Source: a virus
Reading direction: 5' to 3' (one strand)
DNA length: 64,000 nucleotides
IMG/VR virus record: IMGVR_UViG_3300012919_000005
Span: 1-64,000 of that record
Made by a program: the position numbers and the translations under genes. The stretch's first letter is position 1. Each line of letters starts with the position of its first letter. Below, piece after piece: positions 26,226 to 33,851 of this stretch. The notes under the pieces were generated by a model. It was not told where the DNA came from. It worked only from the letters and a program-made list of their open reading frames with translations, and did no database searches.

Positions 26226-27270
26226 CTTGTTCTATTATTATATTATAACTTGTAGTGCCATTTAAATCAAGTCTCACATTTTGATTAACTTGTCTTAAAA
26301 TGCTTACTACTTCCCCATCTGTAAATGTGGTAATTTGGGTTGTGGGGTCATTCCCAAATTGTGTACCTTGTAAATCTATAGGCGAAAAGCCATCTTGGGC
26401 TAACTCGTCCTCAGAGGATAGAGCATCTAGTTCTTCAATAACATCTAATAAATCCTCTAAAAAGTTTACGTCTAAGTATTCGATATCTAGTTCTGTGAAT
26501 TCTAATTCATCTGTAGCTAAATAATCTGTTTCTAACTCGTCGTAATCGAGGAAATCGATATCAAGAATATTGTTATCAGAGTCGTCAGTTCGAGCTTCTC
26601 CTGCAGTTTGTCCTTCTTCATCTTTCTTTGGTGGGCTCACTATGAGCATATTATCTATGAGGTCTAGTGTCAGATCCAGTATTACTGGTCTAGTAGGAAT
26701 TGCTTCCCATACACTCGTAACAGTAGACTCATATGGTTTGTTTAAAATTACAGAACCCAAAGCAGTTGTTACGACAATCTCCCCTGAGCTTATACCAAAT
26801 TCGTCTGGTAAAAGAATAACCAAACTTCTTCCTAATTCATCAACGGTAACAGTAAAATCTGTCCCACGAATTGCTATCTGAGAAGTTGGTGTTGATAGAT
26901 TAATGTTTTGTTTATTAATACTACCTATCTTTCCAGTTATAAAACGAGCAGTCCCACTGGCAAACTTAAGTGCCATTTCTGACTTGTTTGGGTCGGGATT
27001 AAAAACAACCTTATCAATAATAAGTTTGCTATGCTCTGTTAGTCTGACTTTGCTATCATCTAAAAACGATATTGCTAATCGGCCATTACCTGTGCGAACA
27101 TCGTCCATTTGCTGTATGTCAAAGCCAACCTCAGCGGTATAGGTGTCATCTCGTAAGACAGCACCTATTCCACGAAGTTCTGTGATATCACCTATATTGT
27201 CAGCATGAAGTGGAGGTGCCACCATCATTTTGAACAATACAAATATTTGAATTAGATGTATCAGCTTCAA
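26152..27270 (-). CDS. FecR-domain secreted protein
   Basis: 372 aa. Signal peptide residues 1-23 (LIHLIQIFVLFKMM...HA). FecR domain about 30-170: RGIGAVLRDDTY, DDVRTGNGRLAISFLDDSKVRL, GTARFITGKIG, TPTSQIAIRGTDFTV. A very acidic Asp/Glu/Leu linker spans about 220-290. The last 45 residues (QNVRLDLNG...IIIEQDGKAYNIIL...ITIRQSGG) look like curlin repeat strands. It overlaps the curlin-like gene by 71 nt. FecR proteins are often next to CHASE2 cyclases in bacteria and may relay an envelope signal; a surface-fibre adaptor is the alternative. Confidence 0.85.
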   Translation of the reverse strand: MKLIHLIQIFVLFKMMVAPPLHADNIGDITELRGIGAVLRDDTYTAEVGFDIQQMDDVRTGNGRLAISFLDDSKVRLTEHSKLIIDKVVFNPDPNKSEMALKFASGTARFITGKIGSINKQNINLSTPTSQIAIRGTDFTVTVDELGRSLVILLPDEFGISSGEIVVTTALGSVILNKPYESTVTSVWEAIPTRPVILDLTLDLIDNMLIVSPPKKDEEGQTAGEARTDDSDNNILDIDFLDYDELETDYLATDELEFTELDIEYLDVNFLEDLLDVIEELDALSSEDELAQDGFSPIDLQGTQFGNDPTTQITTFTDGEVVSILRQVNQNVRLDLNGTTSYNIIIEQDGKAYNIILNSGSGSVITIRQSGG

Positions 27271-27916
27271 TTTTCAACCAGTCTGCTGCAAGTGTAGAAG
27301 ATTGAGTAATAGTCATTGTATTACTATCTCCGTCTAAATCTAAATAGAAATAAGCGGCATCGCTACTGCTTGCTCCGTATCCACTGCCTGTGAATGTAAG
27401 TGTATTAGAGTCTCCTAAAATGTCCATGTAATTTGTGGCGTATGCAGAATCTAAGTCTAGAGTGATTTCATTACTGTCACCAGTAAATAACCAGTCTAAG
27501 TCTAAATACGATACGTCATCATCTTGGCCTAAGTCGATATCTGCTGTGTTTGAAGAACCAGTAATGTCAAAATTTAAATTAACATAGTCTGCTCCGTTTA
27601 AACCATCAGTATCCATACTTATAGTCCATTCGTTAGAGTCACCAATAAAATCAAATGTTCCAGTGAAGTTATCACCTATTATTCCGTCAGTAAGAAATAA
27701 GTTGGAGGCTCCTATTTGATTTAAATCTAATGTCCAAGAGGTGCCATTTAATATTGCTGCTGTCATTGAACCTGTTGTTGCATTTAATCCACCAATTAAA
27801 TTGCTGGAACCAAGTTGTTCAATATCTATTGCTGCATTGTCACCTGTTTGGTCGATATAGATTTCATTGTCTGCATAGAGACCGATTGATAAAAATAAGG
27901 CAAATAAAGCTCTCAT
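27200..27916 (-). CDS. Curlin-like secreted fibre protein
   Basis: 238 aa. Signal peptide residues 1-16 (MRALFALFLSIGLYA). The mature part has about seven imperfect 25-30-residue repeats built on xDxxGxSNxxxI, for example IYIDQTGDNAAIDIEQ, FIGDSNEW, ITGSSNTADI, FTGDSNEITL, LGDSNTLTF, LDGDSNTMTI. This Gln/Gly/Asn ladder is the hallmark of curlins (CsgA/CsgB), which stack into amyloid. It is more acidic than CsgA and has two Cys in the last 17 residues. It directly follows csgG, the channel that would export it. Confidence 0.85.
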   Translation of the reverse strand: MRALFALFLSIGLYADNEIYIDQTGDNAAIDIEQLGSSNLIGGLNATTGSMTAAILNGTSWTLDLNQIGASNLFLTDGIIGDNFTGTFDFIGDSNEWTISMDTDGLNGADYVNLNFDITGSSNTADIDLGQDDDVSYLDLDWLFTGDSNEITLDLDSAYATNYMDILGDSNTLTFTGSGYGASSSDAAYFYLDLDGDSNTMTITQSSTLAADWLKIEADTSNSNICIVQNDGGTSTSC

Positions 27917-27917
27917 T

Positions 27918-28769
27918 TTACTCTCCCATGTAGTACTTCCAGTACCCTTTCTCTATTCCTTGTTTAATTAACGCTACTACTCCTGTTTCTACTGCTGCTT
28001 GCACAGCGATATACTTAGGTTCATTCATTGTGTTTCCACTTTCAAATTCAACGAGTTCAGTATCATTTGAATGAAATCTAAAATAGTCATTACTTAAACC
28101 TACGGATAGAATTGCTTTTGAAGTAAGGATCTCCAATAAGATTTCTCCTGTACTCACAGAAACTAATCTCATAGAAACGATTACCTTATCTTCACGATAT
28201 TGTTTAGAAGTGCCAATGCCTAAGTTTCTAGCACCTACACCTCCAGTTAATAAGTTAGTATTGTAATCAACAATACCACCTTCGATAATAAGACCAGCAA
28301 ACAGTAAAGGTTGCTGCTCTTTATCGTCTTCAAAACTTTGTCTTGTTTGTCTAATTAATTGTCTTTCTTTTGTTAAGTGGTCTAACCCTTTTCTTTCTAC
28401 CACTTTGAAGAAGCCGGATTGTTTTAATGCACGAATTAAATATGCTTCTGGTGCTTGTGTGACTGCACTTGAGAAGTCTGCTATACCGTCCCTTGATTTT
28501 CTTTGACCAGTTAAGTCTTCAAACTTATATACTGCAACAACAGGAACTCGTGCCGGTAATGGCACAGTAGTTATTGCTTTTGTTATCGGTTGCTCAATAA
28601 TAGAATCACCAGAGAAACATTTTGCTTCTCCAACAATTGTGACTAAGTCTTTGTAATCCCCTTGAGGATTAGTTAGACAGGGTGATGCGTATTTCCAGTG
28701 CGTTGCGCAACTAGAAACCAAAATCGCCGATAGGGATAGTAATAGTAGTTGTTTCACCTGTAGCTTCAT
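27918..28769 (-). CDS. csgG: Curli secretion channel lipoprotein CsgG
   Basis: 283 aa. Signal peptide with lipobox LVSSC (lipidated Cys21). Close to Escherichia coli CsgG along its length, especially VVAVYKFEDLTGQ, VERKGLDHLTKERQLIRQ, GGVGARNLGIG, VSMRLVSVSTGEILLEILTSKAIL. In the constriction loop the aromatic of CsgG Phe56 is kept (ADFSSAV), while Asn55 is Asp and Tyr51 is not conserved, so pore selectivity may differ. CsgG nonamers form the outer-membrane channel for curlin. CsgF lies immediately upstream, curlin immediately downstream. Confidence 0.95.
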   Translation of the reverse strand: MKLQVKQLLLLSLSAILVSSCATHWKYASPCLTNPQGDYKDLVTIVGEAKCFSGDSIIEQPITKAITTVPLPARVPVVAVYKFEDLTGQRKSRDGIADFSSAVTQAPEAYLIRALKQSGFFKVVERKGLDHLTKERQLIRQTRQSFEDDKEQQPLLFAGLIIEGGIVDYNTNLLTGGVGARNLGIGTSKQYREDKVIVSMRLVSVSTGEILLEILTSKAILSVGLSNDYFRFHSNDTELVEFESGNTMNEPKYIAVQAAVETGVVALIKQGIEKGYWKYYMGE

Positions 28770-29196
28770 TAAATATAGTTAGGGTGATTGATATACCATC
28801 TGATGTCCAAGTAATTAGATTATCAAATAATGTAAATGACCCTTCCGTTGCAGGATTCTCTCCAAATAGCTGGTCTACCAACTGTCTAGAAAGCTGTGCA
28901 TAAATTCTACTCTCAAAGTTCTTTAAAAATCTAGCAAGAGTAGTATTATCTTCTTCTCTTTGCAAAGCTTCTTGCATTGCTTTTATTTCTAGTCTTAGTG
29001 CCTCTTTTCTTGAGAACTCTTGATTCTCAATGGTTAAGTAGTGACTTGATGTACCTATGCCACTAAAAGAGGGTGACTTGAATTCATGTTTAATTTCATC
29101 TGCAGAAAGTTCTGCTACAAATAAAACGCTAAGTAGTACAAAAATTGTGCCTAGTACAGCATTAGATACTCTATTGTTTATTTTTCTTTCGTTCAT
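28711..29196 (-). CDS. csgF: Curli assembly factor CsgF
   Basis: 161 aa with a signal peptide (VLGTIFVLLSVLFVAELSA). The mature start HEFKSPSFSGIG matches CsgF TFQFRNPNFGG, the part that plugs into the CsgG pore, and the C-terminal half has SRQLVDQLFG and ITLTIFNEATGETTTITIP like CsgF. CsgF sits on the outside of CsgG and anchors the nucleator. It overlaps csgG by 59 nt. No CsgE, CsgC or CsgD homologue was seen in the window. Confidence 0.9.
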   Translation of the reverse strand: MNERKINNRVSNAVLGTIFVLLSVLFVAELSADEIKHEFKSPSFSGIGTSSHYLTIENQEFSRKEALRLEIKAMQEALQREEDNTTLARFLKNFESRIYAQLSRQLVDQLFGENPATEGSFTLFDNLITWTSDGISITLTIFNEATGETTTITIPIGDFGF

Positions 29197-29425
29197 TTTC
29201 TTTTAACTGTAAAACTGTGTCCAGTTTCTTTTGCAGTCGAATCATATCATTATCTAACATTCTTATCTGGTCAATTAACTGTAAGATTGTCATCTTCATG
29301 TCTTCGATTGCAGGGTCTATCTTTTCGGTTACTGTAGTCCAAACAAAGTATACGAAATATCCTAATCCAACCATTGCAACAACTGGAAAACCAAATTGTT
29401 GAATAGCATCAATCACGTCTTGCAT
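29171..29425 (-). CDS. Small membrane protein, UviB/BhlA-like (copy 2)
   Basis: 84 aa: one membrane helix (FPVVAMVGLGYFVYFVW, residues about 13-29) then a charged coiled coil ILQLIDQIRMLDNDMIRLQKKLD. This resembles UviB/BhlA holin-like proteins common in marine phages. It appears to be a paralogue of the gene just upstream (shared MxNDMIxI/L pattern). Precedes csgF with overlapping reading frames. Confidence 0.72.
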   Translation of the reverse strand: MQDVIDAIQQFGFPVVAMVGLGYFVYFVWTTVTEKIDPAIEDMKMTILQLIDQIRMLDNDMIRLQKKLDTVLQLKENERKKNKQ

Positions 29426-29702
29426 CTATACTTCCTGATTCTACAAAATTTTCTGCTCTTGCTATTTTATCTAAGTCTGGTGTGAGTCCAAGAGCTGAAC
29501 TTACACTCATGTCTATCTTAATCATATCATTGTTCATTGTTTTAATACGAGTAATTAGCATTTTTGAAATACCTTGTACTTCACAAGTATCGCCTACTAC
29601 ATCGTCCATAATTTTTCTTATGATTAAAAAGATGAAGCCTCCCATAAACAGTGCTGCTGCTATTGGTGCTCCTACTTGTCCTATTATATCAAATACTTCC
29701 AT
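29409..29702 (-). CDS. Small membrane protein, UviB/BhlA-like (copy 1)
   Basis: 97 aa: N-terminal membrane helix (GAPIAAALFMGGFIFLIIRK) and a following helix with ITRIKTMNNDMIKIDMSV. Same plan as its downstream neighbour. ATG overlaps the stop of nothing but follows the Fe-S carrier gene at once. Could be a holin or a virion membrane component. Confidence 0.7.
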   Translation of the reverse strand: MEVFDIIGQVGAPIAAALFMGGFIFLIIRKIMDDVVGDTCEVQGISKMLITRIKTMNNDMIKIDMSVSSALGLTPDLDKIARAENFVESGSIDARRD

Positions 29703-30067
29703 TATACCTCTATTGCGAATATTTTATCTTTATCTACCTTTTCTAAATCAAAATTTATTGAAACTCCACAACCACAAGAAGACTGCTCTTTTGGGTTGAT
29801 AAACTTAAATACTTCATTTAGTCCTTCTACTTGAAAGTCTAATGTCATTCCTACTAAGTATGGAACTGATATTTTATCTATTAGTATCCTAAAGAGTCCA
29901 TAATCCAATTCCACGTCTTCTTCAGTAGCTGCATTATTAGTCCGATCAAATACATACTCAAAACCAGCACACCCCCCACCAGTAATACCCAAGCGGATAC
30001 CAGTAAACTTCTCTCTTTCCTGTTTCTCCAAAATCTTGGTGATTGCTTCATCTGTAATCTCTATCAT
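29702..30067 (-). CDS. A-type iron-sulfur carrier (IscA/ErpA-like)
   Basis: 121 aa, normal length. The three family cysteines are present: Cys33 (GGGCAGFEY) and Cys98-x-Cys100 (SSCGCGVS). Such proteins receive [2Fe-2S] or [4Fe-4S] clusters from scaffolds and pass them to targets. The ATG overlaps the stop of the preceding small gene. In the same operon as an IscU-like scaffold, so it forms a minimal scaffold-plus-carrier pair without cysteine desulfurase; sulfur would come from the host IscS. Confidence 0.95.
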   Translation of the reverse strand: MIEITDEAITKILEKQEREKFTGIRLGITGGGCAGFEYVFDRTNNAATEEDVELDYGLFRILIDKISVPYLVGMTLDFQVEGLNEVFKFINPKEQSSCGCGVSINFDLEKVDKDKIFAIEV

Positions 30068-30258
30068 GGCATATTGTCGCCGTAGAACTCTCTACATTGC
30101 TCTTCAAAGTCTGAATCCCAGTATTCGTCTGTTTTCTTTTTATTTTTGTGAACTTGAGTTCTGCCGTGCTTTGGTGTCTTTTTTCGTGTGAATATCTTAT
30201 CGTAGTTATCTCTGAACTGCTTTTCGTTTGTTGGTCTTCGTTTGCTTCCCTTTCCCAT
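30064..30258 (-). CDS. Small basic phage protein (MGKGSKRRPTN motif)
   Basis: 64 aa: MGKGSKRRPTNEKQFRDNYD then KIFTRKK, a conserved phage N-terminus of unknown role. Sits between the IscU-like and IscA-like genes and overlaps the latter's start by 4 nt. Confidence 0.75.
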   Translation of the reverse strand: MGKGSKRRPTNEKQFRDNYDKIFTRKKTPKHGRTQVHKNKKKTDEYWDSDFEEQCREFYGDNMP

Positions 30259-30314
30259 CTTCTACTAATCTCCAAACATTTTGTATTCTATTTTGTTTCA
30301 TAAACTTATGAATA

Positions 30315-30728
30315 TCATTTATTATCTTTGTCATGTTGCTTCTGCTCCCAGTTTTCAATTGCTTTTTTAATCGAATCTTCAGCTAAAACAGAACAGTGTA
30401 ATTTTATTGGAGGCAATTGTAATGCCTCGGCTATGTCTTTATCTTTTATTAATTTGGCTTCTTCTATGCTAAGGCCTTTCAGCATTTCAACAAACATAGT
30501 AGAGGAAGCAATTGCGCTTCCACAACCATAGGTCTTAAACTTGATATCTGTAATAATATCGTTTTCATCTAGTTTAAGTTGTAACTTCATGACATCACCA
30601 CATGCGGGTGCTCCTGTCATTCCTGTTGCTACATTTGGGTCTTTTGGATCAAACCGACCGACGCTAAACTGCTGCGGACTGTTCAAGACTCCGTAAAATC
30701 TTTCTGTGACTTCTTTACTATAGGCCAT
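30315..30728 (-). CDS. iscU: IscU-type iron-sulfur scaffold
   Basis: 137 aa. All active-site elements are intact: Cys43 and Asp45 (APACGDVMKL), Cys69 (TYGCGSAIASS), the HscA-binding LPPIK loop (about 105-109) and Cys112 (KLHCSVLAED). This is a complete IscU rather than a fragment of NifU. It should build clusters with host IscS. Its ATG overlaps the terS stop (TAATG), tying its synthesis to the packaging gene. Likely acquired from a proteobacterium. Confidence 0.96.
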   Translation of the reverse strand: MAYSKEVTERFYGVLNSPQQFSVGRFDPKDPNVATGMTGAPACGDVMKLQLKLDENDIITDIKFKTYGCGSAIASSTMFVEMLKGLSIEEAKLIKDKDIAEALQLPPIKLHCSVLAEDSIKKAIENWEQKQHDKDNK

Positions 30729-31195
30729 TATTTTTTCTCTTCTTTGAGAAGCTTGGACATAAGCTTCCCATAGTTCCCTGTGCCAAAGGCACCATCATTT
30801 ATTTGTACATTAGTTTGATTTTTAATATTTGTAGCTTTTGCTTTTTCTAGTTCTGCTTGAGCTTTTAGTTCGTCCATTCTCATTTTGTGGGCCATTTGTA
30901 GTAAGTCTGCGAGGTCTTTGCTAGTATATATTTCCGACTCTTCGGCTTCTTCCATTTTCTTATCAATCAAAGTATCTAATGTGTCCGCAAGTTTAAATCT
31001 ATTTCTATACCCTGTGTCTAGATATACAGTGTCAATATATTGTTTGACTTCTCTGCGATTTAATATTTCACTAACTTGCGCTTCTCCTAAACCCATTCTA
31101 AGGCTAACAGTCGGGATTGAGCCATGCTGCAAATATGCATTGGCTATCTCGAGACCCTCTGGGCTTATTTTTGTTGTTAAAGCTACACTTGACAT
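30728..31195 (-). CDS. terS: Terminase small subunit candidate
   Basis: 155 aa. N-terminal helix-turn-helix-like part (LEIANAYLQHGSIPTVSLRMGLGEAQVSEILNR split over residues 15-47), a long helical middle, and a charged tail, the plan of TerS proteins that bind DNA and form rings. First gene of the leftward late unit, with ATG 8 nt from the -10 box, so the mRNA is nearly leaderless. Call is by layout and fold pattern, not by a unique motif. Confidence 0.7.
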   Translation of the reverse strand: MSSVALTTKISPEGLEIANAYLQHGSIPTVSLRMGLGEAQVSEILNRREVKQYIDTVYLDTGYRNRFKLADTLDTLIDKKMEEAEESEIYTSKDLADLLQMAHKMRMDELKAQAELEKAKATNIKNQTNVQINDGAFGTGNYGKLMSKLLKEEKK

Positions 31196-31203
31196 ATAAA
31201 CAT

Positions 31204-31232
31204 ATTATACTAAAAATATAACCATTTGTCAA
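31204..31232 (-). promoter_or_regulatory. Sigma70-type promoter, leftward late region
   Basis: Minus strand TTGACA, 17 bp, TATAAT. The start codon of the TerS candidate is 8 nt past the -10, giving a leaderless or near-leaderless message. Drives TerS and the cargo block. Confidence 0.88.
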
Positions 31233-31403
31233 GAACTATTTATCCATATGTATCATTATGATACTATACGGCACTTTTTTGTAAGTACCATTTTTTCCAA
31301 AGTTGTACGCGCGGGGGAGTCTGCGGGAGCGTGTCAAGGTAGGTCTGATAACCCCCCTAACTACTGTATAAACGCAGAAAACTACTGTATATACTGTGAC
31401 AAT

Positions 31404-31433
31404 TGTGTGACATCGCTTTTTTGGGTGTATAAT
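31404..31433 (+). promoter_or_regulatory. Possible rightward promoter
   Basis: A good -10 (TATAAT at 31428-31433) but only a poor -35 (TTGTGT/TGTGTG region at about 19-18 bp). Faces away from the TerS promoter and would feed the leader at 31434-31691. The 31233-31400 stretch upstream holds no gene I can support. Confidence 0.45.
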
Positions 31434-31691
31434 TAACTCAATTGCTTATGCGACTGAATATCGGACGGCACAGGGGAAACCCCACGAAGAGACCGCCTTG
31501 CAGATTCAGAAAACAAGATAAACTTCTACTGTTTATCGGTGAAACTCTCTCAGAGAAACTTACGGCAATGAGGTTGGAGACAATCGGTTTATATACTCCC
31601 AATATGTAAACTGCTCACGAATCGAACGCTCGGAACAACGAGGTTAAATAAAAATTAAAATTTTCCTTAAATTAAATGCGAGGTATTTAAT
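31434..31691 (+). ncRNA. Structured untranslated leader upstream of the 60-aa gene
   Basis: No gene; several perfect hairpins in order: CTGAAT/ATTCAG enclosing GGGG-AAA-CCCC, GATAAAC/GTTTATC, CTCT/AGAG, GTTTATAT pairing with ATATGTAAAC, and CTCG/CGAG. This density is high for ordinary intergenic DNA. It could be a cis-regulatory leader or a stable RNA; no known riboswitch class was recognised. Confidence 0.45.
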
Positions 31692-31874
31692 ATGAAAACT
31701 ACTAGAAAACGATACAAGATTTATCAATTGGTTGAAAAGGAATCATGGCTCGGCAATTATGAATTTTTTGCTCTGTATATGGTTACTACTTCAATACGCC
31801 AACGAATGAGGACTGTATCGAGGTTGAATAAAAGGGGAATCAAAACCAATGTCGTGGTCGAGATTCTAAAATAA
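31692..31874 (+). CDS. Small basic hypothetical protein
   Basis: 60 aa, basic (MKTTRKRYKIYQLVEKESW..., SIRQRMRTVSRLNKRG). GAGG 8 nt before the ATG. Flanked by a structured leader and a strong terminator, so it is a self-contained unit. No family recognised. Confidence 0.65.
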   Translation: MKTTRKRYKIYQLVEKESWLGNYEFFALYMVTTSIRQRMRTVSRLNKRGIKTNVVVEILK

Positions 31875-31880
31875 CTATAA

Positions 31881-31914
31881 ACGCTCTCAGACGCTCTCTG
31901 AGGGCGTTTCTTTT
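31881..31914 (+). terminator. Intrinsic terminator
   Basis: An 11-bp stem (ACGCTCTCAGA with TCTGAGGGCGT, one G-U pair, 5-nt loop) followed by TTCTTTT. Confidence 0.88.
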
Positions 31915-31927
31915 ATAGGGGGTTTCT

Positions 31928-32116
31928 ATGACTATAGAAAACTTAAAACAAACGATTAGACAAGCTCATACGCTATCTGATACTCAACTAAACTTCGAGC
32001 TAGACGCTATATTGTGTGTGATGGATTTCAACACACAAGCGTTAAGCATGGAAGAATGGAATTATCTCAGAGCAACGAGGTTGCTAATCGAAGAAATACT
32101 AAACAACAGGGTATAA
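31928..32116 (+). CDS. Small hypothetical protein
   Basis: 62 aa, acidic and helical (MTIENLKQTIRQAH, DFNTQALSMEEWNYLRATRLL). Follows the terminator; no family recognised. Confidence 0.65.
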   Translation: MTIENLKQTIRQAHTLSDTQLNFELDAILCVMDFNTQALSMEEWNYLRATRLLIEEILNNRV

Positions 32117-32178
32117 AACTGTTGGGGTCTAGGCTCGTTACCTAATACAAAAACGAGCCAATTTAATGAGGTAATATT

Positions 32179-32370
32179 ATGGCTAATGCTAATAATAAAA
32201 CGACTTCTGAATTGAAGAAGATGACAAGGACTGATTATGAAAAATTAGTCCGAGACACTTTCGGAGATGAAGAAGGTATCGAGACACTTCTTCGCTCAGG
32301 CATGAAGGGTCTTAAAATGGTGCTTATCGGCATGGGTGTTAAACCTATCGCGGGTAAGAAGTGGGGTTAA
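32179..32370 (+). CDS. Small hypothetical protein
   Basis: 63 aa: TSELKKMTRTDYEKLVRDTFG then GIETLLRSGMKGLKMVLIGMG. Mixed charged helix and Gly/Met-rich hydrophobic end. Precedes the exonuclease by a few bases. Confidence 0.65.
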   Translation: MANANNKTTSELKKMTRTDYEKLVRDTFGDEEGIETLLRSGMKGLKMVLIGMGVKPIAGKKWG

Positions 32371-32374
32371 CGCT

Positions 32375-33247
32375 ATGGTTATGGTTCAAGACTATAGGCA
32401 TAAGCATATCGCTTTAATCCTAGATACTGAAACTTGCTTTAAGAACGAACATCAAGGCTTAATCGCTGAGATAGGTTGGACTTTTGGCAATGTTCTTAAT
32501 AATCAAGATACGCCTACTTGTAGGCGTTTTCTTGTAGCTGATACGCTGTTCAATCCTAACTATTGGTTACATTCTCAAAAATTGAAGAATGTTCACGAAT
32601 CGTTGCAAGGATTAGCAGAGGGTGAAAGGACGGCTTACAAGACTGATTCGAGATATGTTGAATATCTTGAACAGTTAAAGCGACTGAATCAAATCGGAAA
32701 GACCGATAAGGTTCTAAAATCGTGGCAGGAAATATTAGAAATACTTACTAAGGATTTGGCTTTAGTCGATTCCGTAGGTGCTTATAATATGCCTTTCGAC
32801 CTACGAGCAATGCAAACGACAACGAAGAGATTTCATCATTCACATTATGTAGAAATCGAAAGGTTGCCGAAATTTTGCTTAATGGATATGTTCGCTAACA
32901 AGGTTATAAACCGAAGATATTTCGAAAAGGTTGATAATCTAAGCGAAGAAGAGAGAGTAAAATTCATGTCAAAAAGTGGCAAGAATCTTGGGTATTCGGC
33001 TGAGATAATGGCTCGATATATTCAAGAAGACCTTGGGTATGTAGAATGTCATACTGCCTTAGAGGATTCACTAATTGAATATGAACTTGCTCAATACTTC
33101 TTGGATAAATACAAAGATTCATTCTTTGAAAATTATCTTAACAAGATAGGTTCTGTATCTTGGCAATCAATCCGTAAGAGGTTGACTGCTAAAGATAAGG
33201 AAGAGCAACGAGAACTCAATTTCGGAGGGTTTGAAAATGAAACTTAA
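32375..33247 (+). CDS. DEDD-family 3'-5' exonuclease
   Basis: About 290 aa from the ATG at 32375 (ATG at 32381 also possible). Exo I: IALILDTETC; Exo II: VGAYNMPFDLRAM; Exo III: HTALEDSLIEYELA with His and Asp four residues apart, the DEDDh arrangement. Likely an RNase T/DnaQ-type nuclease in DNA or RNA turnover. Overlaps the downstream HAD gene. Confidence 0.85.
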   Translation: MVMVQDYRHKHIALILDTETCFKNEHQGLIAEIGWTFGNVLNNQDTPTCRRFLVADTLFNPNYWLHSQKLKNVHESLQGLAEGERTAYKTDSRYVEYLEQLKRLNQIGKTDKVLKSWQEILEILTKDLALVDSVGAYNMPFDLRAMQTTTKRFHHSHYVEIERLPKFCLMDMFANKVINRRYFEKVDNLSEEERVKFMSKSGKNLGYSAEIMARYIQEDLGYVECHTALEDSLIEYELAQYFLDKYKDSFFENYLNKIGSVSWQSIRKRLTAKDKEEQRELNFGGFENET

Positions 33248-33851
33248 ATACATTTTAAATCCGAGAGATAATTGGGAAAGGGCGACACGACATATGTCGC
33301 CCATTCTCGACTATAGAGCAAAGCACGGACTAATAAAGAAGGCTAAGAGGAATACTGACAATCTTTTGAAGGTATTCGCTGAATCAAAAGATGTGTTTAT
33401 TTTCGACCTTGATAAAACGACTTTTATCAGACCGAAGATATTCACTCATAAGATTAAATTTTCTTTCAAGAAGGGTTTCTATCTTGTTGAGGATTTAGCA
33501 ACTTATATCTTTTGGGATTCTTTTATCGTGTCCTTATTTGATAGACCCCTACCACTAGCCAAAAAGATGAAGAGATTCATTCGAGAAGGCAAAAAGGTAG
33601 GTATCTATACTGCTAGGCAATATCGTTGGTTTTCCAAACTTTGGATAAGGTTAAAAATTGGTAAGGTTTCTTTTATCAAATTTAGACCTAAAGGCGATAA
33701 CACTATCGACCACGAGTTGAAGGAAAGGTATCTAAAAGAGTGTATTCATACTTACGATTACTTCACCTTTGCTCATATCGTTGCTTATGATGATAATGCA
33801 GAGATTATCAAGATGTATCATCAAAACGATATAGAGGGTATAAAATGTTAA
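33237..33851 (+). CDS. HAD-superfamily phosphatase
   Basis: 204 aa from the ATG at 33237, eight bases after GGAGGG. HAD motifs in order: DLDKTTF (nucleophile and acid/base Asp), GIYTARQ (motif II), FRPKGDN (motif III Lys), AYDDNAEII (motif IV). Resembles polynucleotide 3'-phosphatase or nucleotidase-like phage proteins; substrate unknown. Confidence 0.82.
   Translation: MKLKYILNPRDNWERATRHMSPILDYRAKHGLIKKAKRNTDNLLKVFAESKDVFIFDLDKTTFIRPKIFTHKIKFSFKKGFYLVEDLATYIFWDSFIVSLFDRPLPLAKKMKRFIREGKKVGIYTARQYRWFSKLWIRLKIGKVSFIKFRPKGDNTIDHELKERYLKECIHTYDYFTFAHIVAYDDNAEIIKMYHQNDIEGIKC

Noticed and set aside
31248-31436. 62-codon plus frame in the divergent region
   Set aside because: It runs through the putative promoter and has no ribosome site.
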